Assembly: GCF_019966495.1 (NCBI RefSeq)
Contig: NZ_JAIMIA010000020.1
Span: forward strand, 1 to 64,000
Source: Tateyamaria pelophila
GTDB taxonomy: Bacteria; Pseudomonadota; Alphaproteobacteria; Rhodobacterales; Rhodobacteraceae
Direction: 5' to 3'
Length of the DNA stretch: 64,000 bases
Below the pieces are notes generated by a model. The model had not been told where the DNA came from. It searched no databases and was given only the letters and a program-made list of their open reading frames with translations. The position numbers and the translations under genes were made by a program. This document shows positions 59,202 through 64,000 of this stretch, in pieces (position 1 is the first letter of the stretch; every line of letters starts with the position of its first letter).

Positions 59202-59247
59202 CGGACTTCGACGCGAAGTCCGGCTGCTTTCCGATACGGAAAGCAGC
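59202..59247 (+). terminator. Two abutting perfect hairpins
   Basis: CGGACTTCG-ACG-CGAAGTCCG (59202-59222) is followed without a gap by GCTGCTTTCCG-ATA-CGGAAAGCAGC (59223-59247). Both have 3-base loops and perfect stems of 9 and 11 bp. No T-run follows. They lie between the ATPase gene and the phosphatase-superfamily gene and may stabilise or separate the transcripts. Confidence 0.65.
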
Positions 59248-59387
59248 AGCGCGGGATTTGGAAACCGGAAATGGCTTACATACGTGCAGCTCGACGCGCC
59301 TCGCAGCAGGCCAGCATTCCGTTGAAGTTAAAGATATACAAACTCTAGGATTTGGTCACCAATATGACCATTCATCGGAGCAGGTTC

Positions 59388-60224
59388 ATGCAAAACAAAC
59401 TACTGCTGATCATCCTTGACGGCGTACCTTACCGCAATTGGCGCAGACTCTTCGGAAATCTCGAAGGTTGGGTCGACAGCGGCGATGCGCGGGTCTGGAA
59501 AATCCATTCGGTGCTGCCTTCAATCTCTGCCTCATGTTATGCCTCGATCCATACCGGCGTCTCACCAGCCGAACATGGCAGCACGGGCAATGGCAACGTT
59601 TTCCGCCTGAAACACCCCGACGTGTTTTCTCAGACCCGGCTTTCAGGTGGGGTCACGGGCGCTGTCGCACATTCCTTCTGGTCTGAATTTTTCAACCGTC
59701 ATCCCTTCGATTTCGTTCGGGACATCGAATATGATGAAGCAGACAGCCCCACCATCAACCATGGGCGGTTTCACACCATGACGGGCTACGGCCAATCCAA
59801 CCAGATGACGCCCTCGGACGTCGATCTGTTCGGCACGCTGACCAATCTGTGCCAGCGTTTCGATTTGAATTACGGGATGCTCCACACCTGTACGCTCGAC
59901 AGCATGGGGCATCGGTTTTTTCACGATTGTCAGGAAATGGACCATGCCTGCGCTGTCATGGATGAAATGTTAGCCCCTTTCATCCCACGATGGCGCGCCA
60001 TGGGCTATGATGTGATCGTCACGGCAGATCACGGGCAGGATGAACGCGGTCACCACGGCGGGCGCGGTGTGCTGCAACAAGAGGCAGCCCTTTACTATTT
60101 CGGAGCGGCAGACGGCCCCCCCGAAGACACCATTCTGGATCAGTTGCAACTGGCTCCGACGATCCTCAGCCGCCTTGGCGCGAACATCCCGGACACGATG
60201 CGCGCCAGCCCGTTCCTGGCCTGA
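59388..60224 (+). CDS. Alkaline-phosphatase-superfamily phosphodiesterase
   Basis: Start ATG 59388 has GGAG seven bases upstream and gives 278 residues. The fold's metal and nucleophile segments are seen: LLLIILDGVPYRNW, VLPSISASCYASIHTGVSPAEHG (nucleophile Ser), LDSMGHRFFHD and VIVTADHGQDERGHHGGRG. It resembles type I phosphodiesterase/nucleotide pyrophosphatase enzymes. No signal peptide is evident. Its position at the end of the ABC operon suggests the imported compound contains a phosphate or sulfate ester, which is inference. Confidence 0.82.
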   Translation: MQNKLLLIILDGVPYRNWRRLFGNLEGWVDSGDARVWKIHSVLPSISASCYASIHTGVSPAEHGSTGNGNVFRLKHPDVFSQTRLSGGVTGAVAHSFWSEFFNRHPFDFVRDIEYDEADSPTINHGRFHTMTGYGQSNQMTPSDVDLFGTLTNLCQRFDLNYGMLHTCTLDSMGHRFFHDCQEMDHACAVMDEMLAPFIPRWRAMGYDVIVTADHGQDERGHHGGRGVLQQEAALYYFGAADGPPEDTILDQLQLAPTILSRLGANIPDTMRASPFLA

Positions 60225-60300
60225 ACCATCGCGACCTTGTGCACGGATATCGCGTGCGCTGAACTGCTGCGCGTTTGATCCGCTTTGCCAAAAGGCGTGG

Positions 60301-62199
60301 CTATTCCGCAGCGACCGCGTCTGGCATCATTTCCCAAGGCCGCACAAACACCCCCAAGATGGCCTGGATTGCGTGTTCGTCCGCACCATTGGCGTCGACT
60401 TGCGCCACAAGCCCGCGTTTTTTGTCATCAATCACCGACACGACACGGGCCTCGAGCCCTTTCGCTTCCAGAGCACTATTGTATACACGGGTGATCGCTT
60501 CCTTGCGCAGATCAGGTTTGAAGACTTTGCCGACGGCGGTCTTTGGAAGCTCATTCATGATCGTCATATGTTTGGGTTGCGCCGCGCGCTCGTGCACATG
60601 CTCTTTGCAGAAGGCCATCAAGACGTCTGGTGTGACAGACGCCCCTTCGACCAGTTCGACATAGGCGCAGGGTACCTCGCCCGCATGCTCATCCGGCTGG
60701 CCAATTGCGCCGGCAAAGGCAACGGCCTCGTGACCCAGCAGCGCCTCTTCGATCTCGGCGGGATCGATATTGTGGCCTCCGCGAATGATCAGATCCTTGG
60801 CCCTGCCTGTGATCCACAAATACTGGTCGGCGTCATACCGGCCAAGGTCACCGGTCCGCAGATATACCTCGTTGTAATACAGGTCCTGGTTCTTTGGCGT
60901 TTCCGTGTAGGTGTTGCCCGGATAGACCCCCGGGTTGGAAACGCAGATTTCGCCAACCTCGTCCACGTCCGCCTCGATCGGCCCGTTGGGGGTATTCTTG
61001 AACACCTTGACATCCGTATAAGGGAAGGTGACGCCAACCGATCCGATTTTCTTTTCACCCTCCGGCGGATTGACCGATACGATACAGGTCGCCTCGGTCA
61101 TGCCATAGCCTTCGATCAGTGTCACACCCGTCGCTTTCTCGAACCGTTTGAAGAGTTCCTGCGGCAGCGGGGCCGAGCCGGAGAACGCTGTCTTGATCGT
61201 GCTGATATCGGCGTCGATCGGGCGCTGCATCTTGGCGGAAATGGCCGTGGGTACGGTAAAGATGAATGTGACTTTCCACCGCTCCACCAGCTTCCAGAAA
61301 TTGTCGAAGACCCCGTCACCCCGGTATCCCTGCGGCGTCGGAAATATCACATGCGCGCCAGAAGCGATGGCCCCCATCAGGACCGGATGACAGGCAAAGA
61401 CGTGAAACAGGGGCAGCGGGCAGATGATGTTGTCATTTTCAGAGTACAGCAGCCTGTGTGCTGACCAGCCATTGTAGATCAGGCCGGAATATTTGTGCTG
61501 CGCGACCTTCGGCATGCCCGTCGTGCCACCGGTGTGAAAAAAGCAGGCGACACGGTCTTCCTGTACATCTTCGAATGTCAGGGTCTTGGGGTGCTTGGCC
61601 ACTTCACTGTTGAAGTCTTTGTAAGCCACACCCGGTGCCTTTTTCATCTTGGGGCGGATCAGCGGAATGATGAAGGATTTCAGCCCCGAGACATGGGTCA
61701 GCAGATCAACCTCAAGAACGGTTTTGACGTTCGGGGCAAGGCTCACGGCCTTGGCGGTCTTTTCTGCCACATCCGTTTTCGGAAAGGCGCGCAGGGTTAT
61801 CACTGCTTTGGCATCGATCTCGCGCAGGATAGAGGCAATCTGATCTGCTTCCAGAAGCGGATTGATCGGTGCGACAATCCCGGCCACGGCACCGCCCAGC
61901 AGGGCAACAACCGTTTCGGTGCAATTCGGCAGCACGTACGCCACGACATCCGTCGGCCCGATCCCCATACTGCGCAGCATGTTCGCACATTGGGTCGAAC
62001 GATCTTTGAGCGCCGACCAGGTCAAAGTCTCGGCCTTCGACTTCGGATCAGAAAAAATCTGGTAGCTGATGGCGTTATGGGTCGGGAATTTTTCGGCTGT
62101 GCTGCTGAGCATACCGTATAACGTTTTGGCAACGTCACGCTCGGCCCATGGCATCTCATTCTCAATAGCGTCGCGATCCGCGATTCCGGCAAAAGACAT
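60301..62199 (-). CDS. Acyl-CoA synthetase (AMP-binding family)
   Basis: The 632-residue enzyme activates a carboxylic acid to acyl-CoA through an acyl-adenylate. The AMP-binding signature FFHTGGTTGMPKVAQ occurs at about 222-236, with EGYGMTEATCIVSVNPPEGE and the hinge region YLRTGDLGRYDADQYLWITGRAKD. The C-terminal catalytic lysine is in PKTAVGKVFKPDLR. The chain is longer than typical by about 70 residues at the C-terminus. The acid is unknown. It is in a minus-strand pair with the ABC exporter gene, 195 bases downstream of that gene's stop. Confidence 0.9.
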   Translation of the reverse strand: MSFAGIADRDAIENEMPWAERDVAKTLYGMLSSTAEKFPTHNAISYQIFSDPKSKAETLTWSALKDRSTQCANMLRSMGIGPTDVVAYVLPNCTETVVALLGGAVAGIVAPINPLLEADQIASILREIDAKAVITLRAFPKTDVAEKTAKAVSLAPNVKTVLEVDLLTHVSGLKSFIIPLIRPKMKKAPGVAYKDFNSEVAKHPKTLTFEDVQEDRVACFFHTGGTTGMPKVAQHKYSGLIYNGWSAHRLLYSENDNIICPLPLFHVFACHPVLMGAIASGAHVIFPTPQGYRGDGVFDNFWKLVERWKVTFIFTVPTAISAKMQRPIDADISTIKTAFSGSAPLPQELFKRFEKATGVTLIEGYGMTEATCIVSVNPPEGEKKIGSVGVTFPYTDVKVFKNTPNGPIEADVDEVGEICVSNPGVYPGNTYTETPKNQDLYYNEVYLRTGDLGRYDADQYLWITGRAKDLIIRGGHNIDPAEIEEALLGHEAVAFAGAIGQPDEHAGEVPCAYVELVEGASVTPDVLMAFCKEHVHERAAQPKHMTIMNELPKTAVGKVFKPDLRKEAITRVYNSALEAKGLEARVVSVIDDKKRGLVAQVDANGADEHAIQAILGVFVRPWEMMPDAVAAE

Positions 62200-62394
62200 C
62201 GTATTCCTCCCTGCGGCGCCCTTTAAATTTGTGTTTTTGACGCATTTTCTGTTGCGGCCAAGATGCGGTGCTTGGCAGCATTATTCAAGCATCGCAACGG
62301 GCAAGCGACCGGACAGTACGCGGCGTCAAAAGCTGTGACCTTGGGTCACAACATGACCACGGTTCTGTTCCATATCGCTTGTCGGCAGGACGGA

Positions 62395-64000
62395 TTATTC
62401 CGCCGCAATCCCATCCGTAAACTGCAACCGCGCCAGTCGGGCATAAAGGCCCCCTTCGGCCACCAGTTTGTCATGCGCGCCTTGGGCCACGATACGGCCA
62501 TGATCCATGACAACAATCCGGTCCGCCTTTTTGACCGTCGCCAACCGGTGCGCCACGATCAACGTCGTGCGCCCTTCCGCCAGCATATCGACCGCATTCT
62601 GGACAGACCGTTCACTCTCGGCATCCAGCGCGCTGGTCGCCTCGTCGAGCAGGAGCACAGGCGCGTCGCGCAGAATGGCACGTGCGATGGCGATCCGCTG
62701 CTTTTGCCCCCCTGACAGCATCAGGCCACGTTCGCCCAATTGGGTCGCGTAGCCTTCCGGAAGCGCCATGATAAACTCATGTGCTGCAGCCGCTTGCGCG
62801 GCGGCCTCGATTTCCGACTGCGCGGCGCCCGGCCGACCAAAGCCGATATTCTCGGCTGCCGTGGCGGCAAAGATCATCGGATCCTGCGGAACCAGCGCGA
62901 TATGCTTGCGGAAGGCTTCACGCTCCATCAGCGACACGTCGACACCGTCCAGGGTGATCCGCCCCGATTGAGGGTCGTAAAACCGCTGTATGAGTTGGAT
63001 GATCGTTGTCTTGCCCGCCCCGGAGGGACCCACAAAGGCTACCGTTTCGCCCGGCTGGATATCGAGAGAAACCCCGTCAAGCGCGACGATCCCGGACCGG
63101 CTGGGATAGGAAAACTTAACGTCCTCAAAGGCGATATGCCCGCGGACAGGGGACGGCACGGCAACCGGTTCGTCCGCATCCCGAACGCTGTCAACCGTAT
63201 GCAGCAACTCCACCAGACGTTCGGTCGCGCCCGCAGCACGCTGTAACTCACCGATGATCTCGGACAGAGCCGCAACACCGCCGGCCACCATAACGGCATA
63301 GATCACGAACTGGATCAACGATCCGACCGTCATTACGCCGGCACGGACATCATTCGCCCCAATCCACAGAACACCGACAATGCCCGCAAAGACCAGAAAG
63401 ATCACGATGACCGTCATCAGGGCGCGCATATTGATCCGACGCTTGGCGGAGGCATAGCTGGCTTCGGTCACGTCCGAAAACATGGCGCGACTGGCCGTCT
63501 CATGGGTAAAGGCCTGTACGGTCTGGACTGCGCTCAGCTGTTCTGACGCACGGCCCGAGGAAGCAGCGATCCAGTCCTGATTGTCCCGCCCCAACGCGCG
63601 GACCTTACGCCCCAGAACGAGGATGGGCACGATCACGACAGGCACGATCAGCAAGACAAGCGCCGACAATTTGGCCGATGTCAAAAGCATCAGGATCAGG
63701 CCACCCACAAAAATCAGGGCATTGCGCAGGGCGATCGACACCGAAGATCCCAGAACGCTGAGGATCAGCGTCGTATCCGTCGTGATCCGGCTGAGCACCT
63801 CGCCCGTCATGATGGTTTCATAAAAGCTGGGCGACATCCCGATCACGCGGTTGAAGACCGCTTTGCGAATATCGGCCACGACCCGCTCCCCAAGTCGGGT
63901 GACAAGGGCATAGCGCAGGGCGGTGCCCACGGCCAGCAAGCCCGCAATGCCGATGGCCGCTACGAAGTAATAGTCCAGCAAGGCCGCGTCTTCGGTCTGG
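62395..64000 (-). CDS. ABC exporter, fused membrane and ATPase domains (cut by window edge)
   Basis: The frame is open to the right edge, giving about 535 residues without the N-terminus. The visible transmembrane domain (up to about residue 250) has six-helix exporter features such as VADIRKAVFNRVIGMSPSFYE and TGEVLSRITTDT. The ATPase domain has Walker A GPSGAGKTT, the Q-loop IALVPQDPMIF, signature LMLSGGQKQRIAIARAIL and Walker B VLLLDEATSALD. This is a type IV (MsbA-like) exporter of lipids, drugs or peptides. The substrate cannot be told. Confidence 0.9.
   Translation of the reverse strand, partial: QTEDAALLDYYFVAAIGIAGLLAVGTALRYALVTRLGERVVADIRKAVFNRVIGMSPSFYETIMTGEVLSRITTDTTLILSVLGSSVSIALRNALIFVGGLILMLLTSAKLSALVLLIVPVVIVPILVLGRKVRALGRDNQDWIAASSGRASEQLSAVQTVQAFTHETASRAMFSDVTEASYASAKRRINMRALMTVIVIFLVFAGIVGVLWIGANDVRAGVMTVGSLIQFVIYAVMVAGGVAALSEIIGELQRAAGATERLVELLHTVDSVRDADEPVAVPSPVRGHIAFEDVKFSYPSRSGIVALDGVSLDIQPGETVAFVGPSGAGKTTIIQLIQRFYDPQSGRITLDGVDVSLMEREAFRKHIALVPQDPMIFAATAAENIGFGRPGAAQSEIEAAAQAAAAHEFIMALPEGYATQLGERGLMLSGGQKQRIAIARAILRDAPVLLLDEATSALDAESERSVQNAVDMLAEGRTTLIVAHRLATVKKADRIVVMDHGRIVAQGAHDKLVAEGGLYARLARLQFTDGIAAE

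Overview
The window is a GC-rich chromosomal stretch of an alphaproteobacterium, most likely a marine member of the Roseobacter group (Rhodobacterales). The evidence is the combination of a propionyl-CoA carboxylase/methylmalonyl-CoA mutase region with a PccR-type regulator, a betI-betC-betB-betA operon for choline-O-sulfate, ProS of the short alphaproteobacterial type, HdaA followed by ppk and ppx, and many small families typical of that order (DUF2937, DUF6497-like, DUF2927, DUF4174). All assignments come from reading the translated sequence; no database search was run.

Layout. 1-410: N-terminal part of an IS1380-type transposase running off the left edge. 0.8-9.5 kb: an orphan Tat-exported peptide-type binding protein, DUF2937 and serine hydrolase genes, proS, an AI-2E-family transporter, hdaA and ppk, with a candidate Pho box in front of ppk. 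9.6-14.1 kb: ppx and a tightly overlapping minus-strand set (small periplasmic protein, EEP-family hydrolase, TerB-DnaJ protein) plus a glyoxalase-like gene. 14.3-27.7 kb: propionate region with methylmalonyl-CoA mutase, pccA, pccB and their regulator, interleaved with a sulfotransferase-like gene and small exported proteins; TGCAAA-type motifs lie upstream of pccB, of the regulator gene and probably of pccA. 27.8-34.9 kb: a thermonuclease gene broken by one extra base, the bet operon with a clear BetI operator, and an EamA transporter. The betB-betA spacer carries a perfect 19-bp inverted repeat whose loop is an ideal G-quadruplex sequence. 35-39.5 kb: phosphate transporter, NUDIX hydrolase, tadA, and an rluB-type gene.

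39.8-48.9 kb is the most unusual part: a 29-residue membrane microprotein, XpaC, TelA, a DUF2927 lipoprotein, an SPFH/GYF_2 protein and a zinc-ribbon membrane protein in one orientation. They look like an envelope-stress module combining the XpaC-TelA pair with relatives of the Bacillus YdjI/YdjG pair. It is split by about 3.6 kb of gene-poor sequence carrying one gene for a von Willebrand A-Hint fusion protein.

48.9-64 kb: nitroreductase, dtd, a SpoIIAA-like protein and a glycerate-kinase-type gene, then a CocE/NonD hydrolase, a complete Dpp-type ABC importer and an alkaline-phosphatase-superfamily enzyme in one orientation, and finally, on the minus strand, an acyl-CoA synthetase and an ABC exporter cut by the right edge. 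Two copies of a G-tract-rich palindromic element (after ppk and inside the ABC operon) share their outer sequence while their inner stems differ but stay paired.
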